This document shows positions 29,697 to 38,201 of a DNA stretch of 42,702 nucleotides, one piece after another (the first letter of the stretch is position 1; each line of letters starts with the position of its first letter). The notes beneath the pieces are model-generated. The model made no database searches. It saw only the letters and a list, made by a program, of their open reading frames with translations, and had not been told where the DNA came from. A program made the translations under genes and the position numbers. This DNA is from a virus: the IMG/VR virus record IMGVR_UViG_3300037245_002170, positions 1 to 42,702 of that record. The stretch is one strand, 5' to 3'.

Positions 29697-31607
29697 ATGG
29701 ATGATAATTTCAGAATAGTTGATGAGTTGCAGTATAACATTACCAAAGCTAATGATTTATACCGTGTTGGTGAAGATCCATTGATCCACATCAACGGTGT
29801 CGGTGAGTATATAACCGACCAACGATGGGATGAAATGGTTGACGATCTTGAACATCTGATGGAACCTTCTGAATTTAAGACGTTCCGTGAACTACTGTTC
29901 GGTAAAGCGGGTAAGGTTACACATAAATATCCAATCGGATCACTTCGCAAAACGAAAGCTGAAGACAACTCGTTACCCAAGTGGTTAACGACCCGTTCAG
30001 GTGGGTTATACCATGTGAGTTCAAAGGTTGATGGTCTGAGTATGGTATTGGATTACCGTGATGGTGTCCTAGTTGATGCCGTTACTCGTGGTGATGGTGC
30101 TCATGGTGTATCACAATTTGAGAAGATCAAGCATATCGTTCCAACAACCATCAGTGGGATGAATGGTCAAATCCGTGGAGAGGTAACATTAACGTTCGAT
30201 TCATTCGAAGAATTATGTAAGCTGGAGAATAAGGATTACGCTAATCTTCGTAATGCATCAGTCGGTGTTGTTAACCGTGGTGATGCGTCAATTGAAGCCG
30301 TTAAGTTGTTGACGTTCGTTGCATACCGTATTCTAGGTGTACCAACCACTGTACATGATCAGTTTAAAGATCTAGCAGAAATGGGATTCAATACACCAAT
30401 ATATAATATCCTCACACTACCAGACACTGATAATGTCATTGAATGTATGGTAACGTTGTTTAAAGAGTTTAAAGATCGTGAAAACTTTGAAATTGATGGG
30501 TTAGTGATTCATGATGAATCGAAACCATCTGAAACGGTTCTACTGCCGACAAACACAATTGCATTTAAGATCAACACCGCATACACATCAAAAGCTATCG
30601 GGATTGAATCCAACCTGTCAATGAATGGATTGATGAAGCCTGTACTGTTGATTGAACCAACTGAGATTGCTGGTACGATGGTTTCCCGTGCAACACTTCA
30701 CAACTATGAAAATGTTGCCAAGTTGTATATTCACTACGGTGATGAGATTGAATTACAGAAGAGTGGAGAAATTATTCCATACATTCTGGATGTTCGAACA
30801 TGTGAAACATCATCAGCCTTGATTCCAATCCCAACAGTGTGTCCACATTGTGCTACTGAGCTTAGATTTGAAAGCGTTGATCTGAAATGTTTCAACACGA
30901 ACTGTAAGAAACAGATTCAACTACAACTGGTTGAATTCCTTAAACGGATTGGTGTAGCGAATGTTGCGGAAAAGAGTATTGCAAAATTCGGTATTGGAAA
31001 CTTCGATGACTTATTAAATTGGAAACCAAACCCAAAATATAAGAGTGAAACTAAATTTTACGGTGAACTGAAAGAAAAAGTATTCACATCATCACCAGAA
31101 GAATTACTTTCATGTATGGTGTTTGATGGACTTGGTAAATCTACAATTGAAAAATTATTGGAATCATATTCGTTGGTTGACCTAATTGGTGGTGTTTTTG
31201 AATCACTACCTGACGGTATTGGTGATATCACCATGAATAATTTTTACCAGACATCAGCATCAAATTATAAGATCGTTGAGACAATAACAAATGATGAACG
31301 GTTCACATTGAAAGAGGAAGCACCTAAAGTTGTTGGTGGATTACTTGACGGTTTAACATTCTGTATTACTGGAAACCTTGAAAGTATGTCCCGTGATGAA
31401 GCATTCAAGATGGTTGTGAGTCATGGTGCTGATACTAGAACATCAGTCAGTTCAAAACTCTCATACCTCGTGAATAATGACATTGAATCAATGTCTGGTA
31501 AGAACAAAAAAGCAAAATCACTTGGTATTCCAATCATTAATGAAGTTCAACTACTTGCGATGGTATCAGAAAAAGATAATACTTGTGGTAATCTTTTTGA
31601 TATGTGA
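29697..31607 (+). CDS. ligA: NAD-dependent DNA ligase
   Basis: This 636-residue protein has the full LigA layout. The N-terminal part holds WDEMVDDLEHL, the adenylated lysine is K110 in SSKVDGLSM, and an OB-fold region follows. A zinc finger CPHCATEL...CFNTNC lies near residues 382-400. Helix-hairpin-helix repeats and a C-terminal BRCT domain (LLDGLTFCITGNLESMSRDE, from about 545) complete it. It seals nicks using NAD. Many phages use ATP-dependent ligases instead, so a complete bacterial-type enzyme is notable. AAGGATAATAA precedes ATG 29697. Confidence 0.95.
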   Translation: MDDNFRIVDELQYNITKANDLYRVGEDPLIHINGVGEYITDQRWDEMVDDLEHLMEPSEFKTFRELLFGKAGKVTHKYPIGSLRKTKAEDNSLPKWLTTRSGGLYHVSSKVDGLSMVLDYRDGVLVDAVTRGDGAHGVSQFEKIKHIVPTTISGMNGQIRGEVTLTFDSFEELCKLENKDYANLRNASVGVVNRGDASIEAVKLLTFVAYRILGVPTTVHDQFKDLAEMGFNTPIYNILTLPDTDNVIECMVTLFKEFKDRENFEIDGLVIHDESKPSETVLLPTNTIAFKINTAYTSKAIGIESNLSMNGLMKPVLLIEPTEIAGTMVSRATLHNYENVAKLYIHYGDEIELQKSGEIIPYILDVRTCETSSALIPIPTVCPHCATELRFESVDLKCFNTNCKKQIQLQLVEFLKRIGVANVAEKSIAKFGIGNFDDLLNWKPNPKYKSETKFYGELKEKVFTSSPEELLSCMVFDGLGKSTIEKLLESYSLVDLIGGVFESLPDGIGDITMNNFYQTSASNYKIVETITNDERFTLKEEAPKVVGGLLDGLTFCITGNLESMSRDEAFKMVVSHGADTRTSVSSKLSYLVNNDIESMSGKNKKAKSLGIPIINEVQLLAMVSEKDNTCGNLFDM

Positions 31608-31622
31608 GTGGTATAATAACAT

Positions 31623-31877
31623 ATGAACATTAAACAGCTGTGGATTAACCACAAAGTAAAGAAGGTTGATGCAGACATTCAACGGATGTTGGGTGCCATA
31701 TCATCAAATAACAAAACTAATAGTGTAAATGAAGTTGTGGATGTATTATTCGGTTGGTTAGTATACTGTGGTCATAAAAAAAGGTATATTGATATTGCGA
31801 TAACTAAACATATGAACACGGTTATAAGTACATCTGAACAGATACTGAAAGATAAAAGCAAAAAGGTTGATGTATGA
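31623..31877 (+). CDS. Hypothetical protein
   Basis: This 84-residue helical protein follows the ligase gene by 15 bases and overlaps the next gene by 4 bases. No motif is recognised. Confidence 0.55.
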   Translation: MNIKQLWINHKVKKVDADIQRMLGAISSNNKTNSVNEVVDVLFGWLVYCGHKKRYIDIAITKHMNTVISTSEQILKDKSKKVDV

Positions 31878-32065
31878 AAAAAACACCGATTCAAGGAACG
31901 GACGATTTAGAACTTTCCATGGTTGTTACGGATCTTCTATGTTTTATTTCTGATAAATATGATGTTAGAAGTATTGATGAGTTTTCTTGTCCAATACATA
32001 AACGATTAGCTGAATTAACTGAATGGGAATATATTAAAAATAGGATAGGTAATGAAACCAATTAA
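31874..32065 (+). CDS. Hypothetical protein
   Basis: This 63-residue helical acidic protein is coupled to its neighbours by overlaps on both sides. No motif is recognised. Confidence 0.5.
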   Translation: MKKTPIQGTDDLELSMVVTDLLCFISDKYDVRSIDEFSCPIHKRLAELTEWEYIKNRIGNETN

Positions 32066-32219
32066 GCGAGTTGAAGAAGAAGCGGGTATGGGAACTGGGA
32101 TCATCGGTGATGGTTCTGCTGAAGGTGGTGTACTTGGTGATGGAGACAATACTATACCATCAAAGGTCGGTAAGGTTCAGAAGCGTAAGACCGTTGACGA
32201 TGAAACTGATGAGGATTAG
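32052..32219 (+). CDS. Small glycine-rich hypothetical protein
   Basis: This 55-residue protein has a glycine-rich centre (GMGTGIIGDGSAEGGVLGDG) and a charged tail. It overlaps the upstream gene by 14 bases. TAGGATAGGT is the likely ribosome binding region. Confidence 0.5.
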   Translation: MKPIKRVEEEAGMGTGIIGDGSAEGGVLGDGDNTIPSKVGKVQKRKTVDDETDED

Positions 32220-32221
32220 AT

Positions 32222-32392
32222 ATGTATAACGATTTTGATGTGACAATTTGTGGTTGTGATGGTTCACCCCGATGTATCATATGTAATGGTACAAACAAAC
32301 TCATATTTCTAAATGGGGAATTACGTCCGTCTAATGAAGTAGAACTTGATGGTGGGAAACCAGATGATGTTAAGAGTTTTACCGATAAGTGA
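32222..32392 (+). CDS. Small cysteine-rich hypothetical protein
   Basis: This 56-residue protein contains CGC and CIIC, a possible zinc site, and starts two bases after the upstream stop. It overlaps the phosphoesterase gene by 29 bases. Confidence 0.5.
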   Translation: MYNDFDVTICGCDGSPRCIICNGTNKLIFLNGELRPSNEVELDGGKPDDVKSFTDK

Positions 32393-33059
32393 TATCCACA
32401 ATGAGTGGGGTATTTTCGATGACATAATCGAGAACTACGTTGGTACATTCGATTTATTATTAATCGCTGGTGACATCTTCGGTCATAGAATAACATACCC
32501 ACAGAACTTTATTGATCTGATGGAAGATACCCAACGTAAAATTGATGTACCAATTGTAATGATCCAAGGTAATCATGATTGGTGGGATTGGACTATGTTC
32601 GATGACTCTAAAGATATCACAGTCTTACATAATACGACAATTGATATAATGGGTTTGAAAATCTTTGGAACCCCATATACACCACCGTTCTTGGATTGGA
32701 ATTTCATGTCTGATGATACACCTGAACGACTTGGTGAAATATTCACGGGGATGATACCTGATAATTGTGATGTCGTATTGAGTCATGGACCACCATATGG
32801 TTACGGGGATACTTGTCGGAACGGTGGTTGGGGAAATGCACCAGATTTTCATATGGGTTCGAAAGAATTCACTAAAGGTATCAAACTACATAAACCAAGA
32901 TATGTATTCTGTGGTCACATCCATACAGGTATTCGCTATTCGGAAATAGAGAACGGTAATGAAATAACAAAGGTTTTCAACGTCTCATGTCTTGATGAAG
33001 ATTATGATTACAATAAAGGTAATCCTAGACCTGAAGTTGTTGAAATTGAACTTGTATAA
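32364..33059 (+). CDS. Metallophosphoesterase
   Basis: This 231-residue calcineurin-like enzyme has all metal-site motifs in order: SDIHNEW, AGDIFG, GNHDWW, SHGPP and GHIHTG. It would hydrolyse phosphomonoesters or cyclic phosphodiesters on RNA, DNA or small molecules. ATG 32364 or 32367 are both possible starts. A terminator follows. A second phosphoesterase is encoded at 40266. Confidence 0.85.
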   Translation: MMLRVLPISDIHNEWGIFDDIIENYVGTFDLLLIAGDIFGHRITYPQNFIDLMEDTQRKIDVPIVMIQGNHDWWDWTMFDDSKDITVLHNTTIDIMGLKIFGTPYTPPFLDWNFMSDDTPERLGEIFTGMIPDNCDVVLSHGPPYGYGDTCRNGGWGNAPDFHMGSKEFTKGIKLHKPRYVFCGHIHTGIRYSEIENGNEITKVFNVSCLDEDYDYNKGNPRPEVVEIELV

Positions 33060-33123
33060 ATAATAGTGTTACATGATACGGAAAGATTCGCTACCTTAGA
33101 ACCGAGATTGTTACGCCACACCC

Positions 33124-33156
33124 GATCCATCAATTAATTTTGGTGGATCTTTTTTG
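33124..33156 (+). terminator. Intrinsic terminator
   Basis: GATCCATC (33124-33131) pairs with GGTGGATC (33142-33149), with one G-U pair, followed by seven Ts. It ends the ligase-phosphoesterase transcript before promoter copy B. Confidence 0.88.
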
Positions 33157-33165
33157 TATTAGGGT

Positions 33166-33217
33166 TTGACACCTATCCATTATTGGGTTATCTTCATCAC
33201 GTAATCAATGAGAAACC
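33166..33217 (+). promoter_or_regulatory. Promoter with conserved TGAGAAA leader, copy B
   Basis: TTGACA (33166-33171), 17-nt spacer, TATCTT (33189-33194), six bases, then GTAATCAATGAGAAACC (33201-33217) and GGAGA before ATG 33232. Confidence 0.78.
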
Positions 33218-33231
33218 AAATGGAGATTGAA

Positions 33232-33483
33232 ATGAAAGAGTTTGTTAAAAATGTTGAAGCGGGTGTGATGATTCTTGATATTGACATCAACACGTATCAG
33301 GGTGGTATCCCGTTAAATTGTGAATTGGTTGTTTATGAAAGGGGTGATTATCGAGTCAGTGGTTCTGTTATAAATGGATCAGCACTTGCTCTCAATGGTT
33401 TCGATGAGATTGGAATGTTTGATTCCGATTTTAACCAACCGCAATATGCATTTGTTTGCTTTATTGATGAAGATGATGACTAA
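33232..33483 (+). CDS. Hypothetical protein
   Basis: This 83-residue protein starts at ATG 33232, the ATG that follows the conserved leader and ribosome binding site as in the other three copies. The upstream in-frame ATG at 33208 lies inside the leader element and is rejected. The N terminus MKEFVKNV resembles MKEFFENV of the gene at 34139. The function is unknown. Confidence 0.55.
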   Translation: MKEFVKNVEAGVMILDIDINTYQGGIPLNCELVVYERGDYRVSGSVINGSALALNGFDEIGMFDSDFNQPQYAFVCFIDEDDD

Positions 33484-33495
33484 CGGAGCGATGAT

Positions 33496-33693
33496 ATGAT
33501 GCCTAAACATCCATGGTTTTATTATAAGCGAAAAGAATTGGGTTTAACACAAAAACAACTTGCTGATAAGATGTATGTATCACAAAGTGCCATTTCGTTA
33601 GCTGAGAATTTTGACTATCGATATGCTGAACCACTCACAATCCGAATAATTCTAAAACAGATCGAACAGGAGATGAAAAACAATGATGCGTAA
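33496..33693 (+). CDS. XRE-family helix-turn-helix regulator
   Basis: This 65-residue protein is essentially one HTH domain: YYKRKELGLTQKQLADKMYV followed by SQSAISLAEN (residues 9-38). It would bind DNA as a small repressor or activator. It lies in the second position of the transcript from promoter copy B, so it may control that promoter or its relatives. Confidence 0.8.
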   Translation: MMPKHPWFYYKRKELGLTQKQLADKMYVSQSAISLAENFDYRYAEPLTIRIILKQIEQEMKNNDA

Positions 33694-33982
33694 AAAAACA
33701 ATACTAAAGAAGCTTGCTGAAGTCCTCAACAAACTCACTGATGGGTATTATGGTAAACCATCAGTTCTTGACCAAACGAATGGATTCAGCCAACCAACCC
33801 TTTGTTGGGATGGTCCATATGATTGGGTTTCTTTTACGGGTGGTCAAAGTTACTGTTGTGGAGAATTGGGTAACTATTCACTGAAGATTGAACCCGAACT
33901 TCAGGGAATCATTGATCTCGCTAAAGAAAACGGTTACTACTTCGAACCTAATAACTGTTGTCAGATTTGTCTTGCTGACTAG
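33683..33982 (+). CDS. Hypothetical protein
   Basis: This 99-residue protein overlaps the HTH gene by 11 bases. It ends with NNCCQICLAD and has an internal SYCCGELG, so it may bind metal. No family is recognised. Confidence 0.55.
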   Translation: MMRKKTILKKLAEVLNKLTDGYYGKPSVLDQTNGFSQPTLCWDGPYDWVSFTGGQSYCCGELGNYSLKIEPELQGIIDLAKENGYYFEPNNCCQICLAD

Positions 33983-33993
33983 GGGATTGTTAA

Positions 33994-34125
33994 ATGGAAG
34001 AAAGTAAATGTCCACGATGTCAGTATGACATCATCACCGATGAATGGGTTTATGTTTGTGTATCATGTGGTGAAGAGACTTGTCCAGATTGTGCTGGACG
34101 GTGTGGTTGTGATGTTGAAGATTAA
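33994..34125 (+). CDS. Small zinc-ribbon protein
   Basis: This 43-residue protein has CPRC, CVSC, CPDC and CGC motifs, enough for one or two zinc sites. It is preceded by a weak GGGGATTG ribosome binding site. The dense cysteine pattern makes a real gene likely. Confidence 0.6.
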   Translation: MEESKCPRCQYDIITDEWVYVCVSCGEETCPDCAGRCGCDVED

Positions 34126-34138
34126 CGGGAGATATATT

Positions 34139-34321
34139 ATGAAAGAGTTTTTTGAAAATGTAGTTGGTGATATTCCACAATGTGAACAAGTTCAATTCGA
34201 CACTGAAGCGCAATTAACAAAACTCATGGTGGTTGGAAACCGACTTGGTTTATATGATGCCGTTGATGTATTGCGAAAATTACAGATTGAATGGGGTATG
34301 AAAAACAATGAAAATGTTTAA
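34139..34321 (+). CDS. Small hypothetical protein
   Basis: This 60-residue protein starts at ATG 34139 behind GGGAGAT. MKEFFENVVGDI at its N terminus is similar to the protein at 33232. It overlaps the next gene by 14 bases. Confidence 0.5.
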   Translation: MKEFFENVVGDIPQCEQVQFDTEAQLTKLMVVGNRLGLYDAVDVLRKLQIEWGMKNNENV

Positions 34322-34466
34322 TGAAGAAGAAGAGCGAATTCTGTTTTGTGCATTACAAGAATACCGTTCACTGATTGTTAGTGAGATGGAAGATGGTAAA
34401 ATAACCAGACAACAACGTAAAGATTATAAAATAGCCACTGAACTTCGGGATCGAATTTTAAAATAA
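34308..34466 (+). CDS. Small helical hypothetical protein
   Basis: This 52-residue charged, helical protein starts within the previous gene and ends four bases before the next promoter. No family is recognised. Confidence 0.45.
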   Translation: MKMFNEEEERILFCALQEYRSLIVSEMEDGKITRQQRKDYKIATELRDRILK

Positions 34467-34469
34467 CGG

Positions 34470-34520
34470 TTGACATCATCACTGATCTATGCGATACTCT
34501 TTAAGTAATCAATGAGAACC
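34470..34520 (+). promoter_or_regulatory. Promoter with conserved TGAGAAA leader, copy C
   Basis: TTGACA (34470-34475), 17-nt spacer, GATACT (34493-34498), six bases, then GTAATCAATGAGAACC (34505-34520) and AAGGAG before ATG 34533. Confidence 0.75.
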
Positions 34521-34532
34521 AAGGAGTTTTAG

Positions 34533-34838
34533 ATGGATGAAAAAGTAGAAAAATCAAAATACCTCGTTATTGAATCGAAGGTTGATCGAAATATTGTAGC
34601 TGTTGGTGAACGTCGATCTTACCGATACTTCGGTGACGGGATAAACTCAGAGGTGATTTCCAACATCCTGAACGGTGGAAAAATCAACTGGGATGATAAG
34701 ACCTTCAAAATCGTTGAAGGGAAGTTGGTTAAATTTAAAGATACAATTCTCGAACCAGATGAGTATAATGTAGTCTACAAAGGGTTCAATGAAAACCAAG
34801 CTGAGAAAGCTTATGAAAAACGAGGTATTACAAAATGA
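34533..34838 (+). CDS. Hypothetical protein ahead of RNA ligase
   Basis: This 101-residue protein is the first gene after promoter copy C and overlaps the RNA ligase by 4 bases. It has a mixed strand-helix pattern (KYLVIESKVDRNIVAVGER). No family is recognised, but coupling suggests a role linked to the ligase. Confidence 0.6.
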   Translation: MDEKVEKSKYLVIESKVDRNIVAVGERRSYRYFGDGINSEVISNILNGGKINWDDKTFKIVEGKLVKFKDTILEPDEYNVVYKGFNENQAEKAYEKRGITK

Positions 34839-35908
34839 GTGAAACAATCGAAAACGTGTTGAGTGAAACATTCTCAGAAGAACAAAAACAAGCAATGGTT
34901 GAAGTATTTAAAGGTGATGGTACTGGTGATTTCACTAAGTTCAAATCCATTGAAAATCATTACCGTGGTAAGTTCATCAACGATACATTTGAATATTACC
35001 CAGAGTATATGACGTGCTCATATATCAATACTGAAAAAGCTGATGGTGCAAACTTTCAATTTAAATTTACCACATTGGATGATGGTTCAATTACACTTTC
35101 ATATGGTAAACGTACTTCACTGCTTGACATGAGTGATAAATTCTTTGGTTACCAAGAAGTTGTTACTGGTGATCGATACACCGAATTCACTGAAATGATT
35201 TTTGAATTTATGCGTGACTTCGAACATCGTGAAGTAATCGTGTATGGTGAACTTATCGGGAGTAAGATCAATAACCGTATTGATTATGGTGATGGGAAGA
35301 AAGTTCTATTCTTTGATATCTCAATTGATGGGTTCTACGTAACTCAACGTCAATTCTTCGAGTTCATGAATTCAAAAGAGTTTGATGATATCACCATTCC
35401 AATCACGGGTATCTATGATACTTTTGATGAAGCAATGGAAGCTGATGTTGAAAACGTTCACACGTTGATCAATCCTGATGCTGATCCAGAAAATGATAAC
35501 TCATACATTGAGGGTGTTGTAATCAAACCGTATGATGTCATCGTAACGAACAAAGATGATCAACAGGTTCTGTTTTACGTGAAACATAAATCTGATCGGT
35601 TTGCCGAAAAGATGAAAGTTCGGAAACATAAAACACCAGCTGTGATCAACCCAGAGGTTCAGAATGCACAGGACGTGTTTGCATCATACCTAACCAAGAA
35701 CCGTTTGATTGGTATCTTCTCTAAGATGGGTGAGATCGAAACACCGAAAGATATGGGTCAATACATCAAAGCGATGTCAGCTGATGCACAAGAGGACTTC
35801 CTGAAGGATAATATGGAACTGTTCATGGAACTTACGGATAAACAACGTAAGTTAATCTTCAAGGTTGCTGGTAAGGTTGTCAGTAAAATGTTGCAGGAAT
35901 ATTTGTAG
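34835..35908 (+). CDS. RNA ligase, Rnl2-like
   Basis: This 357-residue nucleotidyltransferase has the adenylated lysine K68 in NTEKADGANF (motif I), VYGELIG (motif III), EGVVIKP (motif IV) and YVKHKSDRFAEK (motif V). The order and the KxDGANF form match the Rnl2 family, which seals nicks and breaks in RNA. With the encoded tRNA set it could repair cut tRNAs. The C-terminal 90 residues are helical and may bind RNA. Confidence 0.87.
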   Translation: MSETIENVLSETFSEEQKQAMVEVFKGDGTGDFTKFKSIENHYRGKFINDTFEYYPEYMTCSYINTEKADGANFQFKFTTLDDGSITLSYGKRTSLLDMSDKFFGYQEVVTGDRYTEFTEMIFEFMRDFEHREVIVYGELIGSKINNRIDYGDGKKVLFFDISIDGFYVTQRQFFEFMNSKEFDDITIPITGIYDTFDEAMEADVENVHTLINPDADPENDNSYIEGVVIKPYDVIVTNKDDQQVLFYVKHKSDRFAEKMKVRKHKTPAVINPEVQNAQDVFASYLTKNRLIGIFSKMGEIETPKDMGQYIKAMSADAQEDFLKDNMELFMELTDKQRKLIFKVAGKVVSKMLQEYL

Positions 35909-35916
35909 GAGTTGTT

Positions 35917-36105
35917 ATGGATACGAAAACTAAAATTGATGTGGAGATAAATGGGTTAGTTGTTGATTTCATGTATTATGATCGGAAGGAATGTGAGGAT
36001 CTTCCGATTGGTGTAATCGAAAAAGCATTGAAAGATGGTGAGGTGACTGTTGATGATATGGTTGGTATGTTCCGTAAATATTTAAATGGGTGTGTGGAGG
36101 ATTAA
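35917..36105 (+). CDS. Small hypothetical protein
   Basis: This 62-residue acidic protein follows the ligase gene by 8 bases with an AGGAG ribosome binding site. No family is recognised. Confidence 0.55.
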   Translation: MDTKTKIDVEINGLVVDFMYYDRKECEDLPIGVIEKALKDGEVTVDDMVGMFRKYLNGCVED

Positions 36106-36107
36106 TT

Positions 36108-36548
36108 ATGGGTTCATCAAGTACAGGTTTATTATTTTTGGGTATCGATCTAGCTGATTACGATTGGTGGAATGAAGAAACTGAGGAAGAGATTGATTGG
36201 TATGAAATTTCCGATGAATGGAAAAAAATGAACCAACCAACCAACTTCGATTATCAACCACATTCGTCGGATTGGACTGAGTGGAGAAACGAAGTCACTC
36301 TATGGGAAAAAACCAGTCCTTCAAATATATCGATTAAGTCATATGGTTACATGGATGAACCATACACATTTATTGCAATTGGGTATCACGTATTTAAATC
36401 TTATGACTTTGGTGTGGAAATGGTTGATGTTGGTAATCTACATTCATCAGTTACTTTAATCGAAGAAAAAGAATTACGAGAATTCTGTAAATTCGCTGGT
36501 GTTGAATACAAAGAACCTAAGTGGTATTTGGGTAGTTATTATGGGTAA
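36108..36548 (+). CDS. Hypothetical protein
   Basis: This 146-residue protein starts at ATG 36108, two bases after the previous stop. It is rich in Trp, Glu and Asp (DYDWWNEETEEEIDWYEI). No family is recognised. It overlaps the next gene by 8 bases. Confidence 0.55.
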   Translation: MGSSSTGLLFLGIDLADYDWWNEETEEEIDWYEISDEWKKMNQPTNFDYQPHSSDWTEWRNEVTLWEKTSPSNISIKSYGYMDEPYTFIAIGYHVFKSYDFGVEMVDVGNLHSSVTLIEEKELREFCKFAGVEYKEPKWYLGSYYG

Positions 36549-36771
36549 ATTATTACGCATAGGTGGGTTGACACTAGATACAGATCATATTATGGGTTAT
36601 GCGCTGATCAATGATCTACCAATGGATACACCAATGTATACATTCAAACTCCCAGATGGTCTGTATCCAATCGTATACTTTGATGAAAGAACTGTTCTGA
36701 TTGCGGTTGATGTTGATGAACCAGATTTTATGAATATCAGTCGTGATGATTTTGAGTGGATAAATATTTGA
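36541..36771 (+). CDS. Small hypothetical protein
   Basis: This 76-residue strand-rich protein starts at ATG 36541 inside the previous gene. No family is recognised. Confidence 0.5.
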   Translation: MGKLLRIGGLTLDTDHIMGYALINDLPMDTPMYTFKLPDGLYPIVYFDERTVLIAVDVDEPDFMNISRDDFEWINI

Positions 36772-36779
36772 GAAAACGG

Positions 36780-36831
36780 TTGACATACATCAGGGTTCGT
36801 GTCATTCTCTTTAAGTAATCAATGAGAAACC
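36780..36831 (+). promoter_or_regulatory. Promoter with conserved TGAGAAA leader, copy D
   Basis: TTGACA (36780-36785), 17-nt spacer, CATTCT (36803-36808), six bases, then GTAATCAATGAGAAACC (36815-36831) and AGGAG before ATG 36847. The -10 box is weak. Confidence 0.72.
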
Positions 36832-36846
36832 TAACAGGAGATCGAA

Positions 36847-37029
36847 ATGACCACTGAAAAACGAAATGAGATTGTGTTGGAAGAGAATATGCTTTATATC
36901 AATACGTTCGAATACAATCTGGATAAGATTATTTCGAAATTAGAAGATCAAACTGGTTTCAAGATTGATGTTGATGTGACCTACTCCAAAGATGGGTCAA
37001 TCGTCAAGGTGAATAAATTCTTTAACTAG
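36847..37029 (+). CDS. Small hypothetical protein
   Basis: This 60-residue protein is first behind promoter copy D. It reads as two strand pairs and a helix. No family is recognised. Confidence 0.55.
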   Translation: MTTEKRNEIVLEENMLYINTFEYNLDKIISKLEDQTGFKIDVDVTYSKDGSIVKVNKFFN

Positions 37030-37040
37030 GAGATTGAATC

Positions 37041-37490
37041 ATGAACAACAAAAAGAAATTTATAATTTGTAACAATGGTATCGACTTGGGTTATGATCCA
37101 CTGTGGATGACTGTTGGTGAGTTCGATGAAGCTAATGCGGTTGCATATACAGCAACTGATGGAAAGCTTCAGTGGATGGAAGTTAAACTGTTGAAAGGTA
37201 TGTCTGTGTCGGTTTATCGTGATGCTGATGGTGGTGATTGTACTCTTGGTGGTATCTCTTCCAAATATAAACGTTTAATCCTAGTTGGTGCTTGTGTACC
37301 AGAAATATTCGAGGAAACTGAAGATTGTCCTTCTATCCTACTTAAGATCCATATGGGTCAACCGATTGCGGTTCCAGATACAGATAAGTGGACTATGATG
37401 GGTGGAAACTTCCTCTACACTTGTGACAGTCGGTTCCGTGAAAATGTTAATCCGTATCCGATTCGTATCCATGACCGGATTGAGGGGTAA
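37041..37490 (+). CDS. Hypothetical protein
   Basis: This 149-residue strand-rich protein has AGGAG before ATG 37041. It contains SVYRDADGGDCTLGGISSKY and many aspartates. No family is recognised. Confidence 0.55.
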   Translation: MNNKKKFIICNNGIDLGYDPLWMTVGEFDEANAVAYTATDGKLQWMEVKLLKGMSVSVYRDADGGDCTLGGISSKYKRLILVGACVPEIFEETEDCPSILLKIHMGQPIAVPDTDKWTMMGGNFLYTCDSRFRENVNPYPIRIHDRIEG

Positions 37491-37492
37491 GT

Positions 37493-37630
37493 ATGACTGA
37501 TGAAATGCGAGAAGTATTTGAATATTGGTGGAAAAACCAAGAGGTTCACCCTGAACCATATGTCATGGAATTAGCATTTAAAGAAATAGCCGAAAATGCT
37601 TGGGTAGCCGCTATTAAAGGTTGGGAATAA
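37493..37630 (+). CDS. Small hypothetical protein
   Basis: This 45-residue helical protein starts two bases after the previous stop, with GAGGGG as ribosome binding site. It ends IKGWE. Confidence 0.5.
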   Translation: MTDEMREVFEYWWKNQEVHPEPYVMELAFKEIAENAWVAAIKGWE

Positions 37631-37632
37631 TT

Positions 37633-37791
37633 ATGAGTGAAAAGATCGCAGAACTGTTGGTACACTATTACAACGAAATGAGTATAGAAAAAGAGATTGA
37701 TGAAAAATCAACTGAAGTTGTTATTGAATCGCTCGAAGATGATGGGTTTGATGTTGGTGTCAATGAGTATGGTCAAATTGAAATGTATTGA
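37633..37791 (+). CDS. Small hypothetical protein
   Basis: This 52-residue acidic protein starts two bases after the previous stop. Such chained spacing supports translation. No family is recognised. Confidence 0.5.
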   Translation: MSEKIAELLVHYYNEMSIEKEIDEKSTEVVIESLEDDGFDVGVNEYGQIEMY

Positions 37792-37803
37792 GTTACTTTA
37801 ATA

Positions 37804-38028
37804 ATGAATGATATTACATCAATACATACACGAACGTTACTTAGGATGTTGAACTCAGCTAGACGTGAGAGATCATGTCAAGCGGTTTATGATATGCCAT
37901 ACTGGTATGATGTCGATCATCCATACTCTATTAAAGAGCTTAAGACTGAACTTGCAACACGGGAACATATCCCGAATAAACAAGAAGCTAGGAAAATCAG
38001 ACAGGAACGTGCAAAACGAGGTAGATGA
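37804..38028 (+). CDS. Small conserved phage protein
   Basis: This 74-residue protein has IHTRTLLRMLNSAR, then YDVDHPYSIKELKTELATREH and PNKQEARKIRQERAKR. I recognise this as a small family seen in many phages without known function. The strongly basic C terminus suggests RNA or DNA binding. Confidence 0.65.
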   Translation: MNDITSIHTRTLLRMLNSARRERSCQAVYDMPYWYDVDHPYSIKELKTELATREHIPNKQEARKIRQERAKRGR

Positions 38029-38030
38029 TA

Positions 38031-38201
38031 ATGAGTGAACATATTGTATATGATGAAAAGTGTGTTGAGAGTGGTGTGTTAGCCGCTGTTGGTATTGCAC
38101 AAGAGCAATTGATTAACTTCCGTGATTATGGAAATACAACTCCCGATGGTCACTACCGTGTCCTAATTGAATACTGTGATCATCCAATGGAAGATGAATA
38201 A
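38031..38201 (+). CDS. Small hypothetical protein
   Basis: This 56-residue protein starts two bases after the previous stop, and its own stop overlaps the next start by one base. No family is recognised. Confidence 0.5.
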   Translation: MSEHIVYDEKCVESGVLAAVGIAQEQLINFRDYGNTTPDGHYRVLIEYCDHPMEDE

